A stretch of DNA of 64,000 nt, from contig NZ_FOFZ01000005.1 of NCBI RefSeq assembly GCF_900111075.1, positions 1 through 64,000 of the forward strand, written 5' to 3'. Below the pieces are notes generated by a model. That model had not been told where the DNA came from, searched no databases, and saw only the letters and a list, made by a program, of their open reading frames with translations. This document shows, piece after piece, positions 26,922 through 35,014 of this stretch; position 1 is the stretch's first letter, and each line of letters starts with the position of its first letter. This DNA comes from Flavobacterium frigoris (GTDB taxonomy: Bacteria > Bacteroidota > Bacteroidia > Flavobacteriales > Flavobacteriaceae). The translations under genes were made by a program, and so were the position numbers.

Positions 26922-27449
26922 ATGAAAAAAATAATATTTTCAATCGGCTTAATAATTGCCGTTCTTATTGGTTGTAAAACAAATAGTGGCTCAAGTGATT
27001 CTAAAAAATTGGTAATTGCTTTTGAAGCAAAAAGTAACAGTAATGTTTCGGGTACAGCCACTTTTATTGAGAAAAATGGCAAAGTAACTTTCGTAGCAAA
27101 ATTAGCAGGATTAAAACCGGGAATTCATGCCATTCATATCCATGAAAAATCAGATTGTTCTGCTGCAGATGGAAGTTCCGCTGGAGGACATTGGAATCCT
27201 ACTTTTAAGAAACACGGGAAATGGGGTGTTGGTGAATACCATAAAGGAGACATAGGAAACTTTACCGCTGATGCTAAAGGTAATGGAACCATAACATTGA
27301 CTACTGATGAATGGAATATCGGTTCAGGAGATCCTACAAAAGATATTCTAGGAAAAGGATTGATTGTACATGAAGGAACTGACGATTTTATTTCTCAACC
27401 TTCCGGTGATGCCGGAGCAAGAGTAGCCTGTTCAGCAATTATCAAGTAA
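26922..27449 (+). CDS. sodC: Cu/Zn superoxide dismutase, lipoprotein
   Basis: Periplasmic or surface lipoprotein of 175 residues that dismutates superoxide. The signal sequence ends with lipobox VLIGC (lipidated Cys at about residue 18). The copper ligands are visible in HAIHIHEKSDC and the bridging/zinc histidines in GGHWNP, KKHGKWG and EYHKGDIGNF, with the last copper His in GLIVHEGTDDF. The disulfide cysteines are in SDC and ARVACSAI. All key residues are intact and the length is typical. It is followed by an unusual pair of alternative hairpins and then a LETM1-like gene on the same strand. Confidence 0.96.
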   Translation: MKKIIFSIGLIIAVLIGCKTNSGSSDSKKLVIAFEAKSNSNVSGTATFIEKNGKVTFVAKLAGLKPGIHAIHIHEKSDCSAADGSSAGGHWNPTFKKHGKWGVGEYHKGDIGNFTADAKGNGTITLTTDEWNIGSGDPTKDILGKGLIVHEGTDDFISQPSGDAGARVACSAIIK

Positions 27450-27465
27450 TTAATAACAAAGATGC

Positions 27466-27509
27466 GCATGCAGCTATATTAAAATAGCTGCATGCCTATT
27501 TTAATATAG
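27466..27509 (+). terminator. Mutually exclusive hairpins after sodC
   Basis: Stem A pairs GCATGCAGCTA (27466-27476) with TAGCTGCATGC (27485-27495). Stem B pairs 14 bases at 27474-27487 with 27496-27509, perfectly. They share the middle strand, so only one can form at a time. Neither has a classic T run. It may be a terminator or a switch between sodC and the next gene. Confidence 0.5.
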
Positions 27510-27556
27510 TTACAGAACCATAAAATAACATAGCTTTGTACTATTAAAATCACACA

Positions 27557-28756
27557 ATGATTAACCCTTCAGCATCCGGTTGGATAGATAAGTATTTTAC
27601 AAAACAAAAAAACAAGGAACAAATTGTTTACCTCAGTCCTGATTTGTTTTACACCAATATTAGAAAAACAGGATTCATATACGGTCACATTGTCTCATTT
27701 GAAACGACCGTCCCTATAATAACGAAAGGTTGGGTTCAAAATGAAATCCCAAAAGTCGCCCTGTTAAATACACTTTATGCTATTTATGGATTAACTACCC
27801 GTGATAATAATCCTGATAATTTCCTGTCTAAAGCTTTAGAGTTTTATAATGAAATGACTCCTCAAGGGTATAATTTGTTGAAAAAAATATTACCTGACAG
27901 TCCACCTTCCTTAAATTTAGAAAAAATAATTGATGATCGAGTTCAAACTAACTTTGACATCATCAGTAAAAACTTTTCTCATATTGTAACTAACGCTTTA
28001 CTTTTTATCGATGTTTTGGCTTTTCGCCAATATTTAATTCATGGTGCAATTCCAGAAAAATATCTAAAAAAGATAGAGGAAGCGGTTATTAGCATTGTTT
28101 CACTTTCTTTGAAAACTAAATCCAATAAATCTAAATACGACGATTTATTAATTAAGTTGTTTGAAGCCTCAGTGCGCTATAGTAAATTCTCAAAAGTAAG
28201 TGTCCAAAATTTGGAAGAACTTAATCTGACCTATTTTGAGTCTGAATTAGAAAAATATTATCTAATTGATATGGCAGGAATGGCACTTTGGAGCGATGGA
28301 AATCTTGAAAATGAAGAAGCTTATTTTTTACATAAATTAGCAGAACTAATTGCAGTTCCTGACGCGTTTGTAACGGAGAGTATCAACAACACTGATGCTT
28401 TTATCACAAAACATAAAAGTGAAATTCCTTATTTCAACTATTCGAATCCTGTTAAGCATTTTTATGATCAAACGACTCAAAGCGTCGTCACATTGATTAC
28501 AAGAAACAAAAACAGGCTGGTCAAAGAAATTGTTCAAAGTAGAGATTTGATGATACTTTTAGGAATTTCCACAAGGAGAGATTTGGATGAAAAAGAAAAG
28601 AAAAAAGTAAAAAAGCAGCTGTTGGAAATTTGTAAAACCATTCCGTCACTAACTATATTTTTACTCCCTGGTGGTAGCTTGCTATTGCCTATCCTGATTA
28701 AATTTATTCCAAAATTACTGCCGTCGGCCTTCAATGAAAATTTAGATATAGACTAA
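27557..28756 (+). CDS. LETM1-related protein of unknown function
   Basis: A 399-residue protein with no signal peptide. Only the C-terminus is recognisable: KKVKKQLLEICKTIPSLTIF, then LLPGGSLLLPILIKFIPK and LLPSAF resemble the LETM1/ribosome-binding segment, and Flavobacteriaceae relatives are often labelled LETM1-related. The first 300 residues look mostly helical, and residues about 120-320 contain an acidic patch MALWSDGNLENEEAYFLHKL that resembles TerB-like metal-binding helices. A membrane-associated role in ion or stress homeostasis is conceivable but not shown. It follows sodC by 107 bp and ends in a perfect palindromic terminator. Confidence 0.7.
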   Translation: MINPSASGWIDKYFTKQKNKEQIVYLSPDLFYTNIRKTGFIYGHIVSFETTVPIITKGWVQNEIPKVALLNTLYAIYGLTTRDNNPDNFLSKALEFYNEMTPQGYNLLKKILPDSPPSLNLEKIIDDRVQTNFDIISKNFSHIVTNALLFIDVLAFRQYLIHGAIPEKYLKKIEEAVISIVSLSLKTKSNKSKYDDLLIKLFEASVRYSKFSKVSVQNLEELNLTYFESELEKYYLIDMAGMALWSDGNLENEEAYFLHKLAELIAVPDAFVTESINNTDAFITKHKSEIPYFNYSNPVKHFYDQTTQSVVTLITRNKNRLVKEIVQSRDLMILLGISTRRDLDEKEKKKVKKQLLEICKTIPSLTIFLLPGGSLLLPILIKFIPKLLPSAFNENLDID

Positions 28757-28786
28757 AAAAAAATCGCCATATGGCGATTTTTTTTT
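28755..28786. terminator. Palindromic bidirectional terminator
   Basis: A 32-bp perfect palindrome with centre AAATCGCCATATGGCGATTT, flanked by runs of A and T. Its end overlaps the stop codon of the converging carbonic anhydrase gene. Confidence 0.88.
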
Positions 28787-29421
28787 TAAAACTGTAATTG
28801 AAAAACTTCGTCCAAATCTTTGTTGGAACTAATATTAACCTTTAAGTCAGTCACAAAACCTGAATTTAAACCGTAAACCCAACCGTGAATACTTAAATCT
28901 TGTCCGTTTTTCCATGCCGCCTGCACGATTGAGGTTTTAGACAAATCAAAAACCTGCTCTTTAGCATTGATCTCGACAAAAGTATTAAACCGTTCCGTAT
29001 CATCCTCAATAGAATCTAGATAGATGTTATGCAGACGGTAAACATCTTTAATATGACGAATCCAGTTATCGATAATACCAATGGACTGATTGCTCATAGC
29101 TGCTTTAACTCCTCCACATCCGTAATGACCACATACGATTACATGTTTTACCTTTAAGACATTAACTGCATAATCTAAAACACTTAACATGTTCATATCT
29201 GAATGGACTACCATATTAGCGATATTTCTGTGAACAAAGACCTCACCTGGCTTAGCACCAATAATTTCATTTGCAGGAACACGACTGTCTGAACAACCAA
29301 TCCACAATAATGGTGGTGTTTGGCCTTTGGCTAAATCTTCAAAATAATTTGGGTCAATAGCTAATGCTTTTTCAACCCACTCTTTATTGTTCTCTAATAT
29401 TTTTTTATAAAAATCACTCAT
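28786..29421 (-). CDS. can: Beta-class carbonic anhydrase
   Basis: Zinc enzyme of 211 residues interconverting CO2 and bicarbonate. The zinc ligands and the catalytic Asp-Arg dyad are in CSDSRVPANEI (Cys42, Asp44, Arg46), and the remaining ligands in VCGHYGCGGVKAAM (His and Cys). It lacks a signal peptide, so it is cytoplasmic. It lies 119 bp downstream of a SulP-type transporter on the same strand. This pairing is common in bacteria and suggests bicarbonate import coupled to CO2 supply for carboxylases, including the acetyl-CoA and biotin-dependent enzymes of anaplerosis. Confidence 0.95.
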   Translation of the reverse strand: MSDFYKKILENNKEWVEKALAIDPNYFEDLAKGQTPPLLWIGCSDSRVPANEIIGAKPGEVFVHRNIANMVVHSDMNMLSVLDYAVNVLKVKHVIVCGHYGCGGVKAAMSNQSIGIIDNWIRHIKDVYRLHNIYLDSIEDDTERFNTFVEINAKEQVFDLSKTSIVQAAWKNGQDLSIHGWVYGLNSGFVTDLKVNISSNKDLDEVFQLQF

Positions 29422-29540
29422 TTTATTTTCTTTTATAAATTCTTAAGTTCGTTTCAAACCTTTATAACGTAGTAAAGAAACTAATTTTTCCGGTTTGAAT
29501 TACATTGACTATTTCTTTTTTCTAACTATTCGTAAAAAAT

Positions 29541-31181
29541 TTACTTTACGATTTCTTTTTTAACCATAACTCTTTTGGCAACATCATAATAATGTTCAAA
29601 GGAAACATGATTAGCAACCTCAGGACTATTAACTAGATCATAAGCTTTTTTAAATCCTTTTAACTTTACGGAAATCTTTTCATCGACAGCTCTAGTTTCT
29701 TTAAACTCTCTAATCAAATCTAAGATGTCATGAGCTATATAAACCGTATCGTGGGCATTTATTATCACTTTAGAATTCTCTGGGATATCGTTTAAAGTAG
29801 CTTTTATTGCAGCTTTATTTAAAAAAGATACTTCTTGCGCTAGATCGATATGAATGATATCACCGTCAACATACTCTTCCTTCTTAAAACTATAAGCTCT
29901 TTTTAAGTTCCCTTTAAGTATAAAAATAATACTAATTATAATACCTAAAAATACTCCTTTAAGCAAATCAGTTGTTACTACCGCAACTAGGGTGGCGACA
30001 AAAGGAATAAATTGATATTTTCCTTTTTCCCAAAAGTGCTTAAAAGTTGCTGGTTTAGCTAGTTTATATCCGACTAAAATTAATATTGTCGCTAATGTTG
30101 CTAATGGGATTTTATTTAAAACAACAGGTATAACTAACACACTTATTAATAAAAGTATACCATGAATAATCGCTGACATCTTTGATTTAGCACCTGCATT
30201 ATTATTTGCCGACGAGCGCACCACTACAGATGTCATGGGTAAACCGCCAATAAGCGAACTTAAAATATTACCTATACCCTGTGCTTTTAATTCAACATTT
30301 GTGTCTGTATATCTTTTTTGAACATCCATTCTATCAGCAGCTTCGATGCATAACAGTGTTTCAATCGAGGCGACAATTGCAATTGTTAGTCCTACGACCC
30401 AAACTTTTGGATTCAAAAACCCCGAAAAATTAGGTATCACAACAATCGCTTTTAATTCATCAAAAGAAGTGGGTACTGGCAATGAAACCAAATGTTCACT
30501 TGAAATAGCCAAAGAACTACCTGAACTAATAAATATTTCATTCAATACAATCCCCGAAATTACTGCTATTAATGCACCAGGGACTAATTTTAATTTCTTT
30601 AAAAATGGAACCTTATCCCAAGAAATCAATATAATTAATGACACTACCGTTATCATAATAGCACCCAATTGAACATGATTAAAAACTTCGAACAAAGAAG
30701 AGAATGAGTTGTCTCCATTTCTCTGAACAAAAGACTGATCTCCTTCAAAATCAGCATCATATCCAAAAGCATGCGGCAATTGTTTTAGAATAATAATAAT
30801 ACCAATACCCGCAAGCATTCCTTCAATTACATTGGTTGGGAAATAATTTGAAATACTCCCTGCTTTGATAAACCCTAAAGCAAGCTGAATAAGTCCCGAG
30901 ATAAAAACGGCTGTTAAAAAGATATCAAAAGCACCTAAATCCGTAATTGCTGTTAAAATAATTGCTGTTAAACCCGCTGCTGGCCCCGAAACACTAATGT
31001 GTGACTTACTCAAAAAACCAACTACAATCCCTCCAATAACTCCTGAGATGATTCCTGAAAATAAAGGTGCACCAGAAGCCATTGCTATCCCTAAACACAA
31101 GGGGAGCGCCACCAAAAAAACTACTAAACCAGATGCAAAATCAGATTTAAGGTTGGCAAAAAGATTAATTTTTTTTGTCAT
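29541..31181 (-). CDS. SulP-family anion transporter with STAS domain
   Basis: Inner-membrane transporter of 546 residues from the ATG at 31181 (MTKKINLFANLKSDF); an ATG 11 codons upstream is possible but adds an atypical leader. The first conserved SulP segment, ASGLVVFLVALPLCLGIAMA, and about 10-14 membrane helices are followed by a cytoplasmic STAS domain (about 420-540, DIIHIDLAQEVSFLNKAAI). The anion is not decided by sequence. The adjacent carbonic anhydrase makes bicarbonate the best guess, and sulfate is the alternative. A second SulP gene lies at the end of the window. Confidence 0.9.
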   Translation of the reverse strand: MTKKINLFANLKSDFASGLVVFLVALPLCLGIAMASGAPLFSGIISGVIGGIVVGFLSKSHISVSGPAAGLTAIILTAITDLGAFDIFLTAVFISGLIQLALGFIKAGSISNYFPTNVIEGMLAGIGIIIILKQLPHAFGYDADFEGDQSFVQRNGDNSFSSLFEVFNHVQLGAIMITVVSLIILISWDKVPFLKKLKLVPGALIAVISGIVLNEIFISSGSSLAISSEHLVSLPVPTSFDELKAIVVIPNFSGFLNPKVWVVGLTIAIVASIETLLCIEAADRMDVQKRYTDTNVELKAQGIGNILSSLIGGLPMTSVVVRSSANNNAGAKSKMSAIIHGILLLISVLVIPVVLNKIPLATLATILILVGYKLAKPATFKHFWEKGKYQFIPFVATLVAVVTTDLLKGVFLGIIISIIFILKGNLKRAYSFKKEEYVDGDIIHIDLAQEVSFLNKAAIKATLNDIPENSKVIINAHDTVYIAHDILDLIREFKETRAVDEKISVKLKGFKKAYDLVNSPEVANHVSFEHYYDVAKRVMVKKEIVK

Positions 31182-31262
31182 AATACTAGAATAATTTATA
31201 AGTAAACTGTCCATAACTTTTATAAATGCGACAGTTAATTTTTTTAAATATAATCGAAAGTA

Positions 31263-31547
31263 TTAAGCTAAGTTAGGCGGAGGGGAAAATATAGTAGCCG
31301 AAATCCTATCGTGTTTAGAGAGATTTTCAGAGTGGATGAGACTTGATTTGTTGTGCTTTCCTAATAAGAATCCAAGTTCTATATCAGTATAATAAGCAAA
31401 AACCTTAATCTCTTTTTGAGCATGTTCTTCTTCGGACACATTAAAAAAAAAAGAGGTATCGCATGATTTCTCTATCATCGTCACTATGGCAGGCGTTGAT
31501 AGAAAAGCTATAAATAAAAATAAAAATATGCGAGCTATAAATTTCAT
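31263..31547 (-). CDS. Small secreted or membrane-anchored protein, unknown
   Basis: A 94-residue protein that starts with a hydrophobic segment (ARIFLFLFIAFLSTPAIVTMI, about 4-24) which may be a signal peptide or membrane anchor. The remainder is hydrophilic, with one cysteine, KSCDTSFFFNVSEEEHAQKE, and a Pro-rich end. No family was recognised. It lies 81 bp upstream of the SulP gene in the same direction, so it could be the first gene of the SulP-carbonic anhydrase unit. The frame and codon use look genuine, but support is moderate. Confidence 0.6.
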   Translation of the reverse strand: MKFIARIFLFLFIAFLSTPAIVTMIEKSCDTSFFFNVSEEEHAQKEIKVFAYYTDIELGFLLGKHNKSSLIHSENLSKHDRISATIFSPPPNLA

Positions 31548-31642
31548 TAATATAACCTATAAATTTAATTAATGTAAAAGTATAATTTAACTTACCAATT
31601 AGCGACTATTGAAAAAAAAATTTGTAAAAATTTAACATTAAT

Positions 31643-31682
31643 AAAAAACCAGAATAGTACTTATGTACTATTCTGGCTTTTT
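31643..31682 (-). terminator. Terminator of dps
   Basis: A 12-bp perfect stem CCAGAATAGTAC/GTACTATTCTGG (31649-31660 with 31665-31676) with a T run on the minus strand, 30 bp past the dps stop. Confidence 0.82.
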
Positions 31683-31709
31683 ATTATTCTAGCTGAAATA
31701 AGACTTCCT

Positions 31710-32183
31710 TTATTCTTCTAACCAAGCCTGCATCATCCATATTGTTTTCTCTTGCTCCGCAATGAAGTCACTCATCATGGCGTTCGACCCTTCATCATTA
31801 ACCGCCGCTGATTTATTCAAAATCTGTCTTTCTATCACTAGCAGATGAGACAATGAGCTAACAATCAAACTTACTGCTTTTTCATCATTTGAAATATTTT
31901 TCCCAACCACTATTTTATTGTGCTTAATATAATCCTCAAATGTATGCAAAGGAGTACCTTCCAATGTTAAAACACGTTCGGCTATCATATCAATCTTAAG
32001 TTGTGAATCATTGTACAATTCTTCAAATTTTACATGCAAATCAAAAAAACGTTTTCCTCGGATGTTCCAATGAATCCCTCTTAAGTTCTGATAATAAACT
32101 TGATAATTGGATAATAATGAATTTAGTTCACTTACTATCTCTTCCGTTTCTTTTACTGGTAGACCTAAAATATTTGTTTTCAT
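31710..32183 (-). CDS. dps: Dps-family DNA-protection ferritin-like protein
   Basis: A 157-residue four-helix Dps protein forming dodecamers that oxidise and store iron with peroxide and shield DNA. Ferroxidase-site residues are in RGIHWNIRGKRFFDLHVKFE, where the His, Asp/His and Glu match the family. A longer frame starts at 32285, but the ATG at 32183 (MKTNILGLPVKETEEI) gives the usual length and leaves room for a promoter. It is divergent from oxyR with a 95-bp shared spacer, so OxyR very likely controls it. This is the expected arrangement for peroxide defence. Confidence 0.94.
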   Translation of the reverse strand: MKTNILGLPVKETEEIVSELNSLLSNYQVYYQNLRGIHWNIRGKRFFDLHVKFEELYNDSQLKIDMIAERVLTLEGTPLHTFEDYIKHNKIVVGKNISNDEKAVSLIVSSLSHLLVIERQILNKSAAVNDEGSNAMMSDFIAEQEKTIWMMQAWLEE

Positions 32184-32249
32184 GTTGTTATTTTTAACAA
32201 AGTAACCAATAAAAGCACAAAACACACTATAAATTAAATTGATTGTTTT

Positions 32250-32257
32250 TATATTTG
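32250..32257 (+). promoter_or_regulatory. -7 box of oxyR
   Basis: TATATTTG, a perfect TAnnTTTG match, 21 bp before the oxyR ATG. It shows that the in-frame ATG at 32243 lies in the promoter. Confidence 0.65.
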
Positions 32258-32278
32258 TATCGTAAAATACTATCAAAA

Positions 32279-33220
32279 ATGACAATCACTCAATTAAAAT
32301 ATGTTTTAGCTGTTGCTGAACATAAAAATTTCACTTTAGCTGCAGAAAAATGTTTTGTCACGCAACCTACATTAAGTATGCAAATTCAAAAAATTGAAGA
32401 GGAATTAAGCATCTTAATATTTGATCGCTCTAAAAAACCGATTCAGCTTACTGATATTGGCCAAAAAATTGTAAATCAAGCCAAAAACATTGTCAATGAA
32501 GCGGATCGAATCCAAGATATTGTAGAGCAACAAAAAGGATTTGTGGGAGGTGAATTCAGGTTAGGAATAATCCCTACAATTATGCCTACACTACTTCCCA
32601 TGTTTTTAAATAATTTTATAAAGAAATATCCAAAAGTTAAACTGATAATAGAAGAGTTAAATACAGAGGAGATTATCACTAAACTAAATAATGGTCATCT
32701 CGATGCTGCTATTGCAGCCACTCCTCTGCTGGAGGACAAAATCAAGGAAATAGTTTTATATTTTGAACCTTTTGTCGCCTACATTCCTGAAAGCCATCAA
32801 CAATTTAAAAAAGAAGAAATCACTATTTCAGATTTAAATCTAGATGAAATCCTTTTGCTCCAAGATGGTCACTGTTTCAGAGATGGTATATTAAATTTAT
32901 GTAAAAACAATCCAAAAAATGAATTTAGCCATTTTCAAATAGAAAGCGGAAGTTTTGAAACTTTAATAAAGCTAGCCGATGAAGGTTTAGGAACAACGCT
33001 CCTTCCCTATTTGCATACTTTAGATTTAAAAGAATCAGACAAAGTCAAACTACGCCATTTTGCAGAACCTAAACCAGCTCGCGAAGTAAGCTTAATTTTC
33101 CCCAAAAGCGAATTGAAAATGCATATAATTGACGCACTGCGAACTACTATCGCCGGAGTAATAAAAGGGGCTATTGTTTTCCAAAATGTGCAAATTGTGA
33201 GCCCTCTAAAAAGTAAATAA
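32279..33220 (+). CDS. oxyR: Hydrogen-peroxide sensor OxyR (LysR family)
   Basis: LysR-type regulator of 313 residues with an N-terminal helix-turn-helix (about 1-60, AAEKCFVTQPTLSMQIQKIE) and a substrate-binding domain. The redox pair is intact: GHCFRDGILNLC places cysteines at residues 199 and 208 from the ATG at 32279, exactly the E. coli positions that form the activating disulfide. It therefore almost certainly senses peroxide. dps is the divergent neighbour and a likely target. The -7 box at 32250 fixes the start. Confidence 0.95.
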   Translation: MTITQLKYVLAVAEHKNFTLAAEKCFVTQPTLSMQIQKIEEELSILIFDRSKKPIQLTDIGQKIVNQAKNIVNEADRIQDIVEQQKGFVGGEFRLGIIPTIMPTLLPMFLNNFIKKYPKVKLIIEELNTEEIITKLNNGHLDAAIAATPLLEDKIKEIVLYFEPFVAYIPESHQQFKKEEITISDLNLDEILLLQDGHCFRDGILNLCKNNPKNEFSHFQIESGSFETLIKLADEGLGTTLLPYLHTLDLKESDKVKLRHFAEPKPAREVSLIFPKSELKMHIIDALRTTIAGVIKGAIVFQNVQIVSPLKSK

Positions 33221-33222
33221 AT

Positions 33223-33254
33223 AAAAAAGGAACAATTCAAAATGTTCCTTTTTT
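33223..33254. terminator. Bidirectional terminator between oxyR and a small gene
   Basis: A 12-bp perfect stem AAAAAAGGAACA/TGTTCCTTTTTT with an 8-nt loop lies between the converging genes. Confidence 0.85.
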
Positions 33255-33261
33255 ATATTCT

Positions 33262-33456
33262 CTATTCAATAACAGAAAGATACTCTTTTAATTCTGGCTT
33301 TTCATTCGTAAAGAATAAAAGCCATTTCCTTAAATGGTCAATTTCGTATGGCAATAAATTTTTAATTGCTTTTTTAAGCTCTTTAATAAAAAGCTCGGGG
33401 TTAAAGCTCACTCGTTCTAGTACCTCTTTTGTGTAATCATAAATTATTCTAGACAT
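33262..33456 (-). CDS. Small conserved protein, paralogue A (64 aa)
   Basis: A 64-residue protein with no signal peptide or membrane helix. It shares a clear pattern with the protein at 33692-33889: MS+I..DYTK..LERVSF.P.LF.KEL+KAIK.LLPYE...L+.WL..F..EKPEL. The two genes, 235 bp apart on the same strand, are a tandem duplication. The shared sequence under divergence argues that both are real proteins. Mostly helical with charged faces; a protein-protein interaction role is a guess. No family name was recognised. Confidence 0.72.
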   Translation of the reverse strand: MSRIIYDYTKEVLERVSFNPELFIKELKKAIKNLLPYEIDHLRKWLLFFTNEKPELKEYLSVIE

Positions 33457-33651
33457 AACAATAGGGTTTAAAATTTATCTCATTAAAAGGAATTGTAAAT
33501 ATATCGATTAATGGCGTTGATTATAGATAAAAAACAGATAAAGTGCGCTAAAAGTCGATTAAATACACTTTTTTCAATATCAATTACTAAATTTCCTACT
33601 ATCTATTTTTTACTTAAATAGTGATTGTAGTATACTATTTACGTTATAAAG

Positions 33652-33687
33652 CAAAAAAAAAGAACCTTCTACAGATTCTTTTTTTTT
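33652..33687 (-). terminator. Probable terminator of small paralogue B
   Basis: A-rich and T-rich arms around AGAA/TTCT, with a T run on the minus strand, directly after the stop of the gene at 33692. The remaining 33457-33651 stretch is AT-rich with no clear signal. Confidence 0.5.
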
Positions 33688-33691
33688 AAAT

Positions 33692-33889
33692 TTATGGGTT
33701 TACTCTTAATACACATTGCTGTAATTCTGGTTTTTCGATTATAAAATTAAATAACCATTCTCGTAATTGTTCCATCTCGTAGGGTAACAATGTTTTAATA
33801 GCTTTTTCCAACTCTTTGCAAAAAAGTATCGGGTCGAAACTCACTCTTTCTAATATTGATTTTGTGTAATCAAACATGATTTTAGACAT
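33692..33889 (-). CDS. Small conserved protein, paralogue B (65 aa)
   Basis: A 65-residue protein homologous to the one at 33262-33456. The shared core is DYTKSILERVSFDPILFCKE against DYTKEVLERVSFNPELFIKE, followed by LEKAIKTLLPYE against LKKAIKNLLPYE, and an EKPEL tail. It has a cysteine at about residue 24 not present in copy A. Function is unknown. The preserved motif across the two copies suggests purifying selection. Confidence 0.72.
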   Translation of the reverse strand: MSKIMFDYTKSILERVSFDPILFCKELEKAIKTLLPYEMEQLREWLFNFIIEKPELQQCVLRVNP

Positions 33890-33980
33890 AATAAATTAAG
33901 AATTTATGGTTAAATTAAAGTTTTTAACTTAATGTAAAAATACATTTTTTATATTTATTGCTTGTAAATTTAACGTGTAA

Positions 33981-34020
33981 TTTTGATTATTATTTCAACA
34001 TGCTGAAATAATAATCAAAA
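33981..34020. repeat. 17-bp perfect palindrome hairpin
   Basis: TTTTGATTATTATTTCA (33981-33997) pairs perfectly with 34004-34020, loop ACATGC. It is 23 bp beyond the mnmD stop on the minus strand. No run of five or more T follows on either side, so it is not a classic terminator. Confidence 0.55.
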
Positions 34021-34043
34021 TAAAACTTCAATTCGATTCAAAA

Positions 34044-34760
34044 TCATGCCGACTTTCTTGCACGAAACATTTCTCTTTTACCTGGAGGCCCTGCCAGTTT
34101 TTCTACTGTAAAACCCACTTCAATCATACTCCTTTTTACCACACCGCGTGCCGCATAAGTAACTAAGACCCCATTGTCTTTAAGCGCATCGAACATTTTT
34201 TTGAATATGGCAGTGCTCCACAAATCTGGCTGTACACGATAGCCAAAAGCATCAAAATAAATCAGATCGAATCGCTCCACATCATCAATTTCTTCAAATA
34301 ACTGTTTCCTTTTGGTTAATGAAAAATCACTTCCAAAAATTTCCTTGTGTCCCCAATTGCATTGATGCATTTTTTCAAAAACATCTTTGTCATCCGTGGC
34401 ATTTAATTCTTCAACATAATTCATAGCAGCCAGTTCGTCTGCAGCTATAGGATAGGCTTCTACTCCTACATAATTGATTGATTGATTCATTTTCTTCCCT
34501 TCCAAAAAAGTAATAAAGGCATTCAACCCAGTACCGAAACCAATTTCTAAAATTGAAATTTGTTTATTTTGAAATAACGAAAGTCCGTTTTTTATAAAAA
34601 CATGTTGGGCTTCCTGTATCGCACCGTGCTTAGAATGATAGCATTCATCCCATTCCTTAATTTGTATGGTGGTTGAACCATCAAGCGTCTGTATAATTTC
34701 TCTTTTCAAAATACTGTTTTTGGAGGCATTACTAATTTTATACTTCTTGTATTTCGTCAA
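34044..34760 (-). CDS. mnmD: tRNA mnm5s2U34 methyltransferase MnmD
   Basis: SAM-dependent methyltransferase of 238 residues, the stand-alone form of the MnmC methylation domain. The SAM motif EIGFGTGLNAFITFLEG is near residue 70, and the catalytic strand YFDAFGYRVQPDLWS near 173 is typical of the MnmC(m)/MnmD family; VVKRSMIEVGFTVEKLAGPP and GKREMFRARK complete the pattern. It would convert nm5s2U34 to mnm5s2U34 in tRNA wobble positions. It is divergent from the aminotransferase gene with a 250-bp spacer. Confidence 0.9.
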   Translation of the reverse strand: MTKYKKYKISNASKNSILKREIIQTLDGSTTIQIKEWDECYHSKHGAIQEAQHVFIKNGLSLFQNKQISILEIGFGTGLNAFITFLEGKKMNQSINYVGVEAYPIAADELAAMNYVEELNATDDKDVFEKMHQCNWGHKEIFGSDFSLTKRKQLFEEIDDVERFDLIYFDAFGYRVQPDLWSTAIFKKMFDALKDNGVLVTYAARGVVKRSMIEVGFTVEKLAGPPGKREMFRARKSA

Positions 34761-34917
34761 ATTTAAGAAAATCCGTTATAGTACGCTCAAAAAACCCCAT
34801 TTATTGTAAATTCGACAGAAAAGCCAAGCTTTTTATTTGATTTTAATAACTGTAAATAAATCACAATTAAAAGCTATAATTAATGACGTTTTCATAAGGA
34901 TTTCGTTGATTTTTATT

Positions 34918-34925
34918 TAATTTTG
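34918..34925 (+). promoter_or_regulatory. -7 box of ilvE
   Basis: TAATTTTG matches TAnnTTTG about 90 bp before the ATG, giving a leader of roughly 80 nt. No attenuator peptide was recognised in the leader. Confidence 0.5.
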
Positions 34926-35014
34926 CATGAATTAAAGTTTAATTCGCATAAAAAATATGTTCTAACTAACTGATTACATTATTTACAACACTAAAATAAA
35001 AAAAACATAATATT

